From NCBI GenBank assembly GCA_963693305.1, contig OY855909.1:904501-968500 (forward strand): 64,000 nucleotides of DNA, in the 5' to 3' direction. A program made the position numbers and the translations under genes. Shown here one piece after another: positions 23,463 through 34,904 of the stretch. Origin of the DNA: Meandrina meandrites (taxonomy: Eukaryota > Cnidaria > Anthozoa > Scleractinia > Meandrinidae). Position 1 is the stretch's first letter. Every line of letters begins with the position of its first letter. Below the pieces are notes generated by a model. It ran no database searches. It was not told the DNA's origin and worked only from the letters and a program-made list of their open reading frames with translations.

Positions 23463-26400
23463 CTAGACTTCCTTTATACATGGTTTATCGTATGATTTTC
23501 TCTTGTATGTTTTCTGCTTGTATTTTCGATGTGGTCTACAAAGGTAAAAGATAATGATTAAGTTTTTTTTAAAGGAGGGGGCGTGGCTTAGTGGTTAGGA
23601 CGCTGGACTTGTAATCCGGAGGTCCCGGGTTCAGATCCTCCTCCCTTGTATTCGGTGGCCCCAAATTCAACTCCTCCACGCTTTGCAAATAGCCAGCTGG
23701 TGAGCCTAGTGCCAGTTGGGATTTTTAACACGTTTCTGTTCTATTTGCAATATTTGTTTGTTTATTTAGTCTCCCCAATTCCATTTCATCACAGGCACAA
23801 GAAGTAGTAACCAGGACCTTTGAGTGTCTGTAGCTACAATGAAGTTTGATACAAACAAGAACACATTTGACATGTCTATGAAAATTTACCTTTAAGTGTG
23901 AAAGATTAGGCTCACTTACTTGACAGGTTGTCTTGTTTCAATAAGATTCCTTCGCTGAAAACTCTTGAATCTGTCTTGAAACAAGTTTCCCTCTTGCTGT
24001 GGAATGATACACAAATGCTCTGATACAAACTTGCTTAAAGTTATACATTATACTCAATAACTTTAGTATACTTAATAAATATCAAAAACAATCACAACAA
24101 TATTATAAAGTATGATATAATAAAGTGTCTTACGTCTTATTTGAAGAAAACATTCGAAGAACATGTACGTTCACTTCAAGTACTGTAGTGTAAGATAAAG
24201 TGGCCATACGCTCTATGTAAGATCAATTCAAACTGCACTTACCTTCAGCGTGCGGAGATTTCCAGTGATCTCTCCACTTAGTTGTATCTCAACATTTGGT
24301 GATTCGTATCTTTAGCTGTAGTTAAGCGATCAGTTAGGCTCATGATATGTGTTCATTTTTACCAATTATACAATGAAAAAACAAAAATGTCAAAGGACTA
24401 CTAATTACTATTATAAAACAACTGACACAGTCGAGAGGTAAAGTCGTTTAATAAATATCTTATTAACAAAGCTTTCAAGACCACACTGCGAGTATATTAG
24501 CCCTTTGTCTTTATTGAACAAACATCGCTGTTCTGTCAAAGCCAAGGAGCGAGACTCTCTCAGATGGAGCCTCGTGCTTGGTTAATAGGATACATATATA
24601 TGTATCAAGCTTCAACATTTTAATCATTTATTTGCAATACTTATGGCCAACACTTCCTTGGAGGCAGAGCCCATAATCTCTTTTTTGAGATGAGGGTGGA
24701 GGGTGCATACTACACGTCGTACAGTAGGATACTGGTGTTTGCCGAGTCTTTTTGGTTTTGTAGCAGAACTCTTTTTTATTTCCTCTTTTTTTCTCTTTCT
24801 ATCCTCAGCTTTCTGGTCAGCTATCTTGATTTGTTTTTTCAAAGTTTTTATTCTGTGAAAAAAAGAAAAGAAATATACAGTTGTTTTGGTGGTTAGCAAG
24901 CATAGCTTTACACTGTACAACTCTGGAGCTTCAGTATTCTTGTTGTACAGTCTTATCTTATCAGCACAAAATAATGCTTAATGCTGTTGTTTGTTCCATT
25001 TTGCTGTTTGCTTACCACTTGGCAAAGAACAAAAATTCACCCAAGTCTATCTTGAAAAATACATCAACTTCAATCATTTTTGCCAAAACACATTAAATGC
25101 AATTTATTAATGACATGGAATTCACATCATGCAGATTAACTTTGAATATGCTCAGGCACGGATCCAGACCTGTTTCCACCATTTTACAGAAATCAGTCAA
25201 CATCTTGCCCAAGTAACTCAAAATACCTGGAAATGGTTTTTAGGGAATCAACTTCTAAACATTTTCAAAAGTAAGCATTACCGCTGACCTCTCTACTGGC
25301 TTGTGCCTTGGACGCTCATGTTTTTGGAAGAGAGTCAACATTTTTTCCTGGATCCACGCCTGATGCTCCAAGTATAAATTATTGTACATGTACCGGTACA
25401 TTACACATGCAAGAAACTAACCTAAATATCTCATTCTGTCTCAACTTCTCTTTCTTTTCTGTCTCCAGTCTCTTTTGCTGAAAAGAACACACATCCAGGC
25501 AGGTCATCAGACCATACACAGGATAACAATTTAATGACATATAATTTATCCAGTATTTGTATGCATGCATCAAAGTGCATACTCAATGATTACATGGTAC
25601 ACAGAATCATTCTTTCATTATCATTGTGCATGTTCATATTAAGGTACATGCCCAGTTCAAACTGGAGTACATGTAAAAACATGTGCACTGCAGTGTCATG
25701 TCAGGCCCCTGTGCATGAAATACGTTTAATTGATGCCTTTTTCCTGTAGAAGCATTTTTACTGCTAATCTTAAGTCATGGTTAAATCAAAGTGAAAAACA
25801 AGGAGGGGGGAATAACAGAAGCATTACTAGTAATTTATAAAAGCTCAGTGATTCCAATGCTGGACTGCAAACACTTGCCTCTTCTTCTTTTTCTTTCTCC
25901 TTTCTTCTTTGTTGTTTTGTTTTTCTATCCACAGCTCTGACAGGCCCAGCTGGAGTTCCTTCACACTCATCATCACTCTCAGCTTCATCTGCCTCATTGT
26001 CATCCTCGGCAAAAAGTCCTTGACTCATTTCTTCTGTCCATGTTGGCTAGTCATCATGCAAAAAAAACAAAGTCAGTGCACACAATAAAAAGAATCTGTT
26101 AAGAGATCAATAAACAATGAGCAGTGTTACTCGCTGTTTTGGGCATATCAAACCTATATCAATTGACACTCATTGTTTACACTGTGGTACTGTTTACCAG
26201 CTAGAACAGAAAATTGAAAATGCAAGACACCAAATTGATGTAATTGAAGCGAAAGTACAGAATTTGTTTAAAAAACTATTCAGGCTTTTATATTGATCCA
26301 TGCTCAATTTTCTGTATATTTGCACAAGCACAGAACTGGCATAAATCTTTATCCCATCTTTTTAATTGCGAGTACTTACTAAATTGGCAGCCTCTTCTGG

Positions 26401-29400
26401 AGTCAGAAACTTGACTTGTCTTTTCAATTTCTCTACTTCTTTTACTTTTTGTGACTCTACATCATGAGCAGTTTGAAGCAATGACTGCAAACAAGAGATT
26501 CAGTAACATTTCATAATAAAGTACATGTACATTTTAGTACTACATGTAATGGATGACAACATACTATGGGTCCCAGGGGAAGAAGCAAATAAAATGTCTA
26601 CCTGATGATCTTCATAGGTCGGGTTATATGAAGCTCCAGCCACACAAACTTCAACAGCATCTAGCTCTGATGTCTTCCTGTTGATTGTCGTTGGTTTCTG
26701 CAATACAATACAATAATACAGAAGACTCAAAATAAGTAGGGCTCATGTACATTTGATCTGGAACAACACCCTTTAACAAAAATTTCTAAGTGGTTTTCAT
26801 TCAACACATTAAGTTTGATGAAGCTATAAAGAATGACCTGCAAAACTTGCAATGTATAGCTTGTAATTGTTTTTGGTCCCAAAGGGACTCTTAGCTGAAA
26901 GACAGTTCAAGCTCCAAAGTAAGCTTACATGTAAAGTAACTAAGCAAAGTCTGTATTCAAGCCAGAGCTTATTCCTGACTAATTAGCATGAAGGGACTAC
27001 ATGTAGCCTGATTATTTCTACTCCCCCCTGGATGGGATGCTAGTCCATTGCAGGGTTACCCCGAGCAGTAAATTCGCCAGTACCCATTTCTACACCTTGG
27101 TGAAGAGAGGCACTGTGAGAGTAAAGTGTCTCACCAAAGTACACAGTTCACAGTTACCCTGGCCAAGCCTCGAACACAGACTGGATATGGAGTCCAGTGC
27201 ACTAACCCAACTTACATGTTTCTCTTTAGGTGATTCTGAGGGTAAAGTTGAACCACATACATGCATACATGTATCTATGATTCATGTGTTTTGAAAACAC
27301 ACAGCCACACGTTGGAGCACTTACCTTCACTTTACTTTTTCTTGTAGTCATGAGGAAATGTTCATCTCCAGAGTTAACATCTACAAATGAAAGAAGGATC
27401 TAGACTATATGTACAATACAACCATTGATATTTTATGAGAGCATGACCTTACTAGGGGTGGGTGTGGCCATTTTTTGGAATCAAATGTTCAATGGAATAC
27501 GCTCATTCTACAGTTATGTACAGTACACCAATAAAATCAACACACAGTAGTGTGCAATTTTTAAACATAAAAGTATTGTAATTAATACTTGCAGATTGTT
27601 GCATGTATATGTTAAGAGGGTCTTTCTTAACTTCCAATTTGTTGCTAAGAAAGGTTTCTAACCACCATCTGGGCGTGGCTCAACATTTTTTTGTGTGTCC
27701 CCAAGAGATACCATTTTAAATCACAGTCAGATAAGAGTCACTTTTAACAGATAGAAACATTGGCAATTTGTCCTTAAAACCTATAGAGGAAGCACATGTA
27801 TGAATACATGTAGGGGAACCGAAATCCGTAATTTACACCCCCAAGGGAGACAAGGGCATATCCATCCTGTTCATATGGAGGGGGACATTGGGGTTTGCGG
27901 TATTGCGGTATTGGCCAAGTTTTCATGCGGTATTTCGGTAATTTTAATCTTGAACTGCGGTATTGCGGTATTCTCGAAACCTGCGGGATGCGTTTTCTTT
28001 ACGCTTTGGTCGACGATTGTCGGTACAAAAACGTATCCTTTCAAAACTTTAATCGTGGAAAATTTCGTAACGATATCTATCAACAAGACTGCAGCTGTAA
28101 TTCTGATGATCCAAATATTTTGTGGGCTAACTGGAAAGCAAAATTTCTGAGCATTGTCAACATACATGCTCCATTTAGAACTAAACGTATAAGATTGCAT
28201 AAGGCACCCTGGATCAACTCAGACTTGAAGAAAGGTATGCGCGATCGTGACGCTGCCAAGAGAAAAGCTGTTAAGTCAAATGATCGATGCGATTGGGCAA
28301 AGTATAAAAAGCTGCGAAACGCAATAAATAATAGGATCAAAACTGCTAAGGAATCTTATTTTTCGAAAGCTTTTATGCAATTTGAGGGCAACTCTAAGAA
28401 AACTTGGCAAACGATTAATGAACTTACATCTCGCCGTAAAAGCAATGAGACTGTGAAAGAACTAAAAGTAAATGACGTTGTAATCAATAATTTTAGTGAA
28501 ATTTCAGATACTTTTAATGACCATTTTTCAACAATCGGGCCCAGACTTGCCAATGAAATACCTCCAATAGGTCAAAATGATGATTCGAGCTACACTAACT
28601 TTATCACTTGTAACAACAAAACATTCCATTTCTGTCCAACTAGCAGTAATATTGTTTTTTCTCATCTAAACAAATTATCTAGATCTAAAGAAACAGGTCT
28701 TGATAACATTTCTGCTAGATTAATCCGTGAATGTGCTGATCTTATTTCGGTCTCTTTATCTGACCTCTTTAACAAGTCTTTGACTTCTGGTATATTTCCT
28801 GACGATTGGAAATGTGCTAGAGTTACTCCGTTGTTTAAGCAGGGTGAGCGATCTGATCTAAATAATTATCGACCAATTTCAGTCATTCCAGTAATTGCTA
28901 AGGTATTCGAGAGGATCGTGTATGACCAGCTATATAGCTTTCTAACGAAAGAGGACGTAATTTCTAAACAACAGTCGGGCTTTCGTTCATTGCATTCAAC
29001 TGTTACTGCTCTATTAGAAGCTACCGATAGTTGGGCGTTTAATATCGATCGCGGAAATGTTAATGCTGTAGTTTTTTTTTTCCTTCACGTCTTAACGAGT
29101 ATTTTTAGCCGTTTCTGAAACAACCTGAGACAGCCTTGTTTTGTCACACATTTTAATCTACAATTTGACTGTTTTAACAACCAGTTTAAAGCCGTGCCAT
29201 TGTTTTCACGGTCCCACCGCTCGTTTTGCCTCTATTTTTGCCCTCACGTCAACGAATCCACCAGCTATACAGGCTTACTATAAAATTGCGGTATTTTCCG
29301 ATTTTTTTTACGGTATTGCGGTATTTGTCGAATTTTTTTGCGGTAATGCGGTGTTCAGCAACCCCCAATGTCCCCCGCCATATGGAAGTCTCTTGGGGGG

Positions 29401-32223
29401 GAGAGGGTTCACAACAAATAGACAAATAGCGTCCTTTAATGGAGAAAGAACAAGAAAATTAGTTATCAAGCCAAAAACAAAATCTTGCCGCCAGCAATCG
29501 GGACATTTTATCTGAATGCTTGTGTAAACAACAGCTGAACTCAATTAACTCATTCACTTTCAATCAGTTTTTGTTATATTAAACCTTCTTCAGAATGGCT
29601 TTTATCAACTTTTGACAAGATTTCACTAAACGTTTCTTGGTGGGTGTAGGAAGGCAGATATGAAGCAAGAAGGACATAAAGAAGGACCCCCCTGACAAAA
29701 CAGACGAGTTGCACTGCATTACATGAACAGGTACCTTGTGTTTCCCATAAATCAAACGCTGCCAGTGTTTTGTGTTCATTGTTGTTTGTGTGAACAGCAA
29801 CAGGTCTGTTTCTATCCTCTTCAACATCAGAGTCAGGTGAGTCACTGGGATTTTCAGCTTGTCTGTTCTTGTCATTAACCTTCCTCTTTTTACTTCCAAC
29901 TGGTTTAATCTTACTTTCTGGAAGAAGAAGCTGATCTGCCTTGAGCAGTTTCCGTTTCCTTGACCGCGTTTTAGGCTTTCCTGCATTATAAAAAGGATTA
30001 AACAGCACTCTTCAGAATTATTTACATGTAAATCTTGTGTTATTTATGCACATGAATAAAATTCGGATGACAGAGGAGAAAACGTGGACCCCTGGTCCAA
30101 GGACCCCCCTTCATGGACCCGCTGGGGTCCATGGACCCCATATTTTTCTTAATGAAACAAGAAAAGTAAAACAAATAACAAGTTTGCCAAACCACAGTGT
30201 TCAGGTTGAGATATTTAATATAAATAATGTCAAGTTACTTAATAACTTGCGATAGATAAATCCGACGTTTCGGCGACATCTTGGCGCCATTGTCAAGGGA
30301 AACTAATTAAATATGCGATTTCAAGAGTAACTAAGAGTTCAGAGTTTCTAATTTGCATAAGTTAGACAAAGACTTTAGCGCGAACTGAGTCTGATTGTAC
30401 ATTTAAACACGGTCGTAATTGTTTAATTGTACAATCAGACTCAGTTCGCGCTAAAGTCTTTGTCTAACTTATGCAAATTAGAAACTCTGAACTCTTAGTT
30501 ACTCTTGAAATCGCATATTTAATAGTTTCCCTTGACAATGGCGCCAAGATGTCGCCGAAACGTCGGATTTATCTATCGTTAGTTTTTACCTGTATATGTT
30601 TATCTAAATCATTGTTGACTTAATAACTTAATTGGCATATATTAAATTTATTTTTTAAATTTAGTTTAAAAGTGTTGATGGACCTGCATGACTGCAACAT
30701 TTGTGACATTTATACATTTTCCATCTTATAATAAATTCACGTTTTCGACTGTTTTGCTTGTCTTTTGTTTCTGATGGGCACTATATGTTTGTTATTTGGA
30801 GGCAGTATAAGCTGAATAGAGCCGTAAGACCACGACCAAACAAATGTATCTAAAGGTGATACTGTAGGCCTCCTGTTTATAGAGTTTGACACCTCTAGCT
30901 CTGTATATTGCAACATGTTTCACTAGCGTGGTTTGTTTTGGTTCAGTTCTATTTGCTATAAAATGAGCTCTCAAAGTGTTTGCTCTGGAAGGGCAAGGTC
31001 TGAAATATTCTGTGAAAAAGTTGATTACTTGCATTTATATTTGCGATGCCAGACTGTTTAATTAATACTGAAGATTGCAAGATGTATTTATCTTATCATG
31101 GATGACCTATTTATCTTTGTCCGACCTCACCAGAGACTGTTGTAGCTTAAATACTTTGCGAAAGCTTCAAGTTGGTTTTAGAGAGACATTCTGACTGTTG
31201 TAAAGGTTATAGCCTGCGAACACGGATTATATTGGAGAAGAAAAGTGACAGCCAAAAGTAAGGGTTATGCTTCTTGCATAATTTGATTGAGAGTTTTGTC
31301 CCTTGAGCTCGATGTTTTACCTTGATGTTCATTGTGTTTGTTCTGGCACCACATGATTCAAATGTAGATTTCAAGTCTCACACTCGCAAGTCTGTTGACC
31401 GTTTTGCATATACGATTAAGTTCAGGGAAGCCCATGGTTTCAATCCTCTATATGGATCTCATCAGTAACTGAACTGCAGGAGTCACATAGGCCTGTCAAT
31501 ACTTTGAACACTCTTGGAAGATGGAAAGATAGAAGGTCCATGGCCTGGGTCATGGACCCAGTCCGATAAGATGTCTTTCTCATCTATCGTGTTGTTCAGC
31601 GTTAAGTTCTTAACCCGTACAAAAACACACAATACACTGTCTTGTAACTGTGTTTACGATAACACACAGGTGTACAGTGTGTATGCCAAAAACAAAAAAA
31701 AGACCACAATGTATTTCAATGACGTTATCTTTTTCATCATTTTCAATTTACTAAATATACAGTATAATAGAGGCTATATCAAATTGGATCATACCAGTTG
31801 TCTTGATTTCCTCAGTTTCCTTGTCCACAAAAAACAGACCTTCATCGGGTTTTTCAGAGACTGGACCACTGTTGCAGTTGAAATTGTAGAATATAACAAC
31901 ATGTTAAGTCGAAATTCACTGACTTATATTTACCGTTAAAACAGCTATTGAAGCAAATATTTCTAAGGAAATAACAAAGCTATCTACTAAAACTTTTGCA
32001 CATCATTTTAATACGTCCCACGTGGATAAGCTTAACTTGGGAACGAACAACATCGTCGTCTGCGGTAGGTTTTTTGTTACTCAAAACCCGACTAAACTCA
32101 CCCAGTTCTTTCTTCGCGCCTTGCTTCCTCGAGATGCTCCTCCACATCTTTGATATCCGTGTACTTCCGCCAACTGAGCTTTGATTTTTTACTCACCCTC
32201 TTTCGCTTCGTACTAGCCGCCAT
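23463..32223 (-). CDS. NOP53: Ribosome biogenesis protein NOP53 (GLTSCR2), 12 exons
   Basis: Exons in transcription order are 32223-32102, 31868-31795, 29980-29735, 27380-27325, 26697-26602, 26484-26380, 26046-25879, 25477-25422, 24852-24733, 24309-24243, 23996-23920 and 23535-23463. All phases agree and give 419 residues (human NOP53 is 478). Family signatures in order: an N-terminal basic block with ERTG, GLFFVDKE, AFDLW, VAGASYNPTYEDHQ, a TAHDVE coiled segment, a D/E-rich patch, DRKTKQQRRKEK, KPKRLGKHQYESP, VEIQLSGEITGNLRTLK, DRFKSFQRRN, and a basic RKYKQK tail. NOP53 is a nucleolar 60S assembly factor that recruits the exosome helicase MTR4 (in yeast) and binds 5S RNP proteins. Exon 7 ends at GAG|gcaagt, so intron 7 appears to be a GC-AG intron. 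Introns carry several transposons. The gene is head-to-head with the ENPP gene. Confidence 0.93.
23577..23770 (+). repeat. tRNA-derived SINE in NOP53 intron 11
   Basis: A tRNA-like head contains an A box TGGCTTAGTGG (23584-23594), an anticodon-like arm with loop CTTGTAA (TGT, Thr-like) and a B box GGTTCAGATCC (23628-23638). It is followed by a non-tRNA tail. The T stem does not pair, so this is not a functional tRNA gene. It lies about 40 bp upstream (in transcription) of the last NOP53 exon. The 3' limit is approximate. Confidence 0.6.
27005..27230 (-). repeat. Dispersed tRNA-related repeat (SINE-like) in NOP53 intron 4
   Basis: Contains GGATGCTAGTCCATTGCAGGGTTACCCC, then ACCCATTTCTACACC, then a segment resembling the complement of a tRNA T/anticodon arm (CCTCGAACACAGACTGGATATGGAGTCCAG). 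This arrangement is familiar from dispersed repeats of marine invertebrates. The ORF covering it is not a gene. Limits are approximate. Confidence 0.45.
27879..29378 (+). mobile_element. TIR element (AGGGGGACATTGGGG family) interrupted by a LINE fragment
   Basis: Both ends and both sub-terminal CGGTATT blocks match the uninterrupted copy at 17542-18008. The flanking sequence CATATGG occurs on both sides (27872-27878 and 29379-29385), consistent with a 7-8 bp target duplication. The interior is split by about 1 kb of non-LTR retrotransposon (about 28040-29085). The whole lies in intron 3 of NOP53, in the antisense orientation. Because the short copy lacks the insert, the LINE piece was added or captured later. 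Confidence 0.75.
28040..29085 (+). pseudogene. LINE (CR1/Jockey-like) ORF2 fragment: endonuclease-RT linker and N-terminal reverse transcriptase
   Basis: An open frame runs through the linker that precedes RT in cnidarian LINEs (APWINSDLKKGMRDRD, YKKLRNAINNRI, KTWQTINEL) into RT blocks: GLDNISARLIRE, GIFPDDWKCARVTPLFKQGE, NNYRPISVIPVIAKVFERI and QSGFRSLHST. It stops before the YxDD catalytic block, so the piece is truncated at both ends and cannot be active. A T10 run adjoins its right end. It reads antisense to the host gene NOP53. Confidence 0.8.
30062..30150. repeat. TGGACCC-rich dispersed repeat
   Basis: The motif GGTCCATGGACCC and relatives (TGGACCCCTGGTCCA, CATGGACCCGCTGGGGTCCATGGACCCC) recur here. 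A related stretch GGTCCATGGCCTGGGTCATGGACCCAGTCC lies at 31536-31565. Both are in NOP53 intron 2. They resemble the two ends of a degenerate inserted element, but I could not define its limits. Confidence 0.4.
30250..30578. repeat. Palindrome of two Penelope-type terminal repeats (150-bp arms, 28-bp spacer)
   Basis: The left arm 30250-30400 and right arm 30429-30578 are near-perfect reverse complements; a 4-base gap near AACTAATT is the main difference. Each outer end carries CAATGGCGCCAAGATGTCGCCGAAACGTCGG, whose core resembles the hammerhead-type motif of Penelope-like elements. Each inner end carries GCGCGAACTGAGTCTGATTGTAC, matching 35127-35150. It lies in intron 2 of NOP53, and as RNA it would form a long hairpin. 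Confidence 0.75.
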
Positions 32224-32769
32224 TTTGATTTCTTGTTTGCGGCGGACAACGTGGGCTCAGTTATTGCGCAACAAGCCGCGCCACACCGTACAAGCCACAG
32301 CCTCTGATGTCTAGTCTGGGGACGAAATCACCTAAGTGTAAATAAAATCAAGATTCTGTTACCCGGAGACAAAAGGATCGTTACTGAGTGCAAGTCAGCG
32401 AGGCCGAGGCGTGCAAGCCATTTCCCTCATTCCCTTATTACCCAACATAGCTAGCAAGCTTGCGATTAGCTTTTTATATTGGGATTAGAGATTTCTGCCT
32501 CACATGCCTTTCATTTCTCGCTGCCTCGCATATTTGTAAAACTCAAGACAGAATCTCCTTAAAGATTCTCCCAGACTTGTCACCTGTAACACAAATGAGA
32601 ACACATTGTTCAACCATTGTTTTGTGAGTCATTGTATTTTGGGCAGTATTGTCCGTTGTCTTTTGTTTCTATTAGTTTACGTCATCAGTTTCCGGTACAC
32701 GAAGTAAAAGCAAAACGCTCGAAGGTAACCTGCAAAGCATCCCATCACTATCACCCATCAGGTCACACA
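32224..32769. promoter_or_regulatory. Shared intergenic promoter region of NOP53 (-) and ENPP (+)
   Basis: Only 546 bp separate the two start codons, which diverge. The NOP53-proximal part is GC-richer (about 32240-32340), as expected for a housekeeping promoter. No TATA box is obvious at the proper distance for NOP53. Bidirectional activity is inferred from arrangement only. Confidence 0.45.
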
Positions 32770-34254
32770 ATGGCGCTGCAAGCTTCATTTGATGGGTTCA
32801 AAATCTTTTTGAAACGTGGACTGGTTTTACTCTTCGCTTTGCTCATCCAAACGAATCTTGTACACAGCGATGAAAAGCAAGAGGCTGAAACAATTATTCT
32901 GGTCTCAATCGATGGCTTAAGATGGCAGTACGTTGATAGTGGATTTGCATACACGCCAAATCTCGACTCCGTTGCTCGAACTGGCGTCACAGCAAAGTAC
33001 ATTAAAACGGCTGTACCAAGCAAGACATGGCCAAACCATCAAACCTTCCTAACGGGATTATACCCTGAAAGCCACGGGATTGTATCGAACAATTTCTGGG
33101 ATCCACTTTATCAAGAGAAGTTTATTCTCGATTACGACTGCGCCAATTATGATCCTAAATTCTACAATGAGTCTGAACCGATTTGGTTGACTCTACAGAA
33201 GGCCGGTGGGCGAAGCGGGGTGTATTTCTGGCCAGGATTCGCGGGATATCCCGAGAAGCCGACATTCTACGAAAAGCCCGCGATCTGCCCCGTCAATTGC
33301 AGTGATGTAAACCCCAAGGATTTACCAAGCATGAGGAATACGACCCGTAGTGGCTGGCCTCCGTACATTCACTGCATGGTGAATCACAGTGAGCCATCGC
33401 AACAACGCATCGATAAAATAATAAACTGGCTCAAATCTGACAACCCTCCAAGATTTGTTGCCTTGTACATCGAACAGCCCGACAGCACTGGTCACGGATT
33501 CGGGATAACGACGCAGAAATATAAAGACGCGATGGAAGCAGTCGACCGTGATACTGTGGGATACCTGATTAACAGCCTCAAAAACGCCAACCTCTTTGAC
33601 AAAGTCAATGTCATCTTTGTCAGTGACCACAGCATGACTGATACTTCGTCCACTCGACAAATTTTCCTTGAAGATTACATCAAGCTTGATGATTTTCAGC
33701 TCGTCGAGGGAGGAGCCGTCGGCCACATTTGGGCTGCTGATGATAAGATAGAAAAAATTCACCGAAATCTTACAGGCGCTGAAAACCCACACATGACGGT
33801 GTACAAAAAAGAAAACATTCCTGAGGAATACCACTGGAAGCACAACAGGAGAATCCCGCCAATTTTCGTAGACCCTGAAGTGGGATGGGTCGTGAGGACG
33901 TCGCGTGCAACGGTTCGTCAAGGGAACTGGACAGTAGGGGACCACGGATGGCCTGCAATTAAGTCCAAGAGTTATTCCGTGTTCTTCGCCCATGGGCCTG
34001 CCTTCCAAAAGGGCCTCAAAGTGGCACCATTCAACACCGTGGATCTGTACCCATTGATGTGCAAGTTGTTAGGTGTAACGCCACAACCGAACAACGGTTC
34101 TTTCGACAATGTTAAGATGATGCTGAATGAATATGCTCAACCTGCCAACAAGCCAACCACTAAAGGGGCCGCATCCACGTTGAAATCACGTGGGCCCAGT
34201 ATCCTTGTTGTGTTCAGCATCATATTGTGCATTCGCAGTGCTTGTTGGGCTTAA
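32770..34254 (+). CDS. Ectonucleotide pyrophosphatase/phosphodiesterase family protein, GPI-anchored type, intronless
   Basis: The 494-residue secreted enzyme belongs to the alkaline-phosphatase superfamily. It hydrolyses phosphodiester or pyrophosphate bonds of extracellular nucleotides or lysolipids with two zinc ions. An N-terminal hydrophobic signal (about residues 17-33) precedes the catalytic domain. Visible residues are metal-binding D48 (SIDG), nucleophile T86 in SKTWPNH, D238 and H242 (PDSTGHG), D286 and H287 (SDHSM) and H392 (GDHGW), so the site is complete. Several N-glycosylation sequons occur. The C-terminus is hydrophobic after a Thr/Ser/Gly-rich stretch, suggesting a GPI anchor. 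No somatomedin-B or nuclease-like domain is present, so it resembles the ENPP4/5/6/7 branch. The in-frame ATG at 32617 has no signal peptide after it; 32770 is preferred. The lack of introns suggests retroposition. Confidence 0.94.
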   Translation: MALQASFDGFKIFLKRGLVLLFALLIQTNLVHSDEKQEAETIILVSIDGLRWQYVDSGFAYTPNLDSVARTGVTAKYIKTAVPSKTWPNHQTFLTGLYPESHGIVSNNFWDPLYQEKFILDYDCANYDPKFYNESEPIWLTLQKAGGRSGVYFWPGFAGYPEKPTFYEKPAICPVNCSDVNPKDLPSMRNTTRSGWPPYIHCMVNHSEPSQQRIDKIINWLKSDNPPRFVALYIEQPDSTGHGFGITTQKYKDAMEAVDRDTVGYLINSLKNANLFDKVNVIFVSDHSMTDTSSTRQIFLEDYIKLDDFQLVEGGAVGHIWAADDKIEKIHRNLTGAENPHMTVYKKENIPEEYHWKHNRRIPPIFVDPEVGWVVRTSRATVRQGNWTVGDHGWPAIKSKSYSVFFAHGPAFQKGLKVAPFNTVDLYPLMCKLLGVTPQPNNGSFDNVKMMLNEYAQPANKPTTKGAASTLKSRGPSILVVFSIILCIRSACWA

Positions 34255-34366
34255 ACTGCCTGGCCTGGTCACGCACGCGTTTCTTAGCAAATGCTCGCTA
34301 AATTCTTTCAAGTCGTTTGCAGTCCAAACCAGCCACATTTTTTAAAAACACCCCGTTTAATAGGCC

Positions 34367-34503
34367 GTTTCCGAGTTGCCTTTTGCCTCAATTTCAAAAC
34401 GAGTACGTGCGAAACCATTCAAATGAAAATGAGTTTGTTTTGCATGAACGTGAAGATGATACACACTCGTTTTGAAACAGAGGCAAAGGGTAACTCGGAA
34501 ATA
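34367..34503. repeat. Short foldback MITE in the ENPP 3' flank
   Basis: GTTTCCGAGTTGCC-TTTTGCCTCAATTTCAAAACGAGT on the left is matched in reverse complement by ACTCGTTTTGAAACAGAGGCAAAGGGTAACTCGGAAATAAC on the right. Arms are about 37 bp, with a few mismatches, around a 55-bp middle. There is no coding capacity. It probably lies in the ENPP 3' UTR. Confidence 0.65.
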
Positions 34504-34658
34504 ACCTTCTTTGCTCTTTCTCCTATTACTGGATCAATACTGGAAGTTATCAAGAAACGCCTGCACTGCAGGTTATGTGTTTCTCCTTATTAATTACTGT
34601 ATCCAGCCATTTTTTTTTTTTTCATTAACGAGAAGCTAGCATGATTTTCAGCCCAGAT

Positions 34659-34660
<2 letters not shown>

Positions 34661-34710
<50 letters not shown>

Positions 34711-34732
34711 TGATGATGATAATAAAATATTA
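34661..34732. repeat. (ATA)n/(ATG)n microsatellite
   Basis: An uninterrupted run of ATA triplets turns into ATG triplets at its right end. Confidence 0.95.
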
Positions 34733-34904
34733 AAGAGGAAGCGCCCGTCACGTAAATACGTGGTTTTCAGGGAGGTCCTCCATAGAAATAAAAAGTATTA
34801 AAATCTAAAAATGGGAAGTACAAATGTCACAGATCTAAAATATCGGAGGCAGTATGCAATATTTACTGAGTTTGATTTTACAGTGGTGTTATAATTAACA
34901 ATAA

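Noticed and set aside
23577..23650. tRNA-Thr gene
   Set aside because: The T stem does not pair and a SINE tail follows; it is a tRNA-derived repeat.
23916..23996. NOP53 ending at the in-frame TAA after RQPVK
   Set aside because: A strong donor overlaps it, and an in-phase exon at 23463-23535 supplies the conserved basic RKYK tail.
24624..24732. NOP53 exon 9 continuing to the stop at 24624
   Set aside because: Homology stops at GKHQ and resumes in the 24309-24243 exon; the extra codons are intron read-through.
33322..34008. 228-codon ORF antisense to ENPP
   Set aside because: Shadow of the highly conserved ENPP catalytic frame on the opposite strand.
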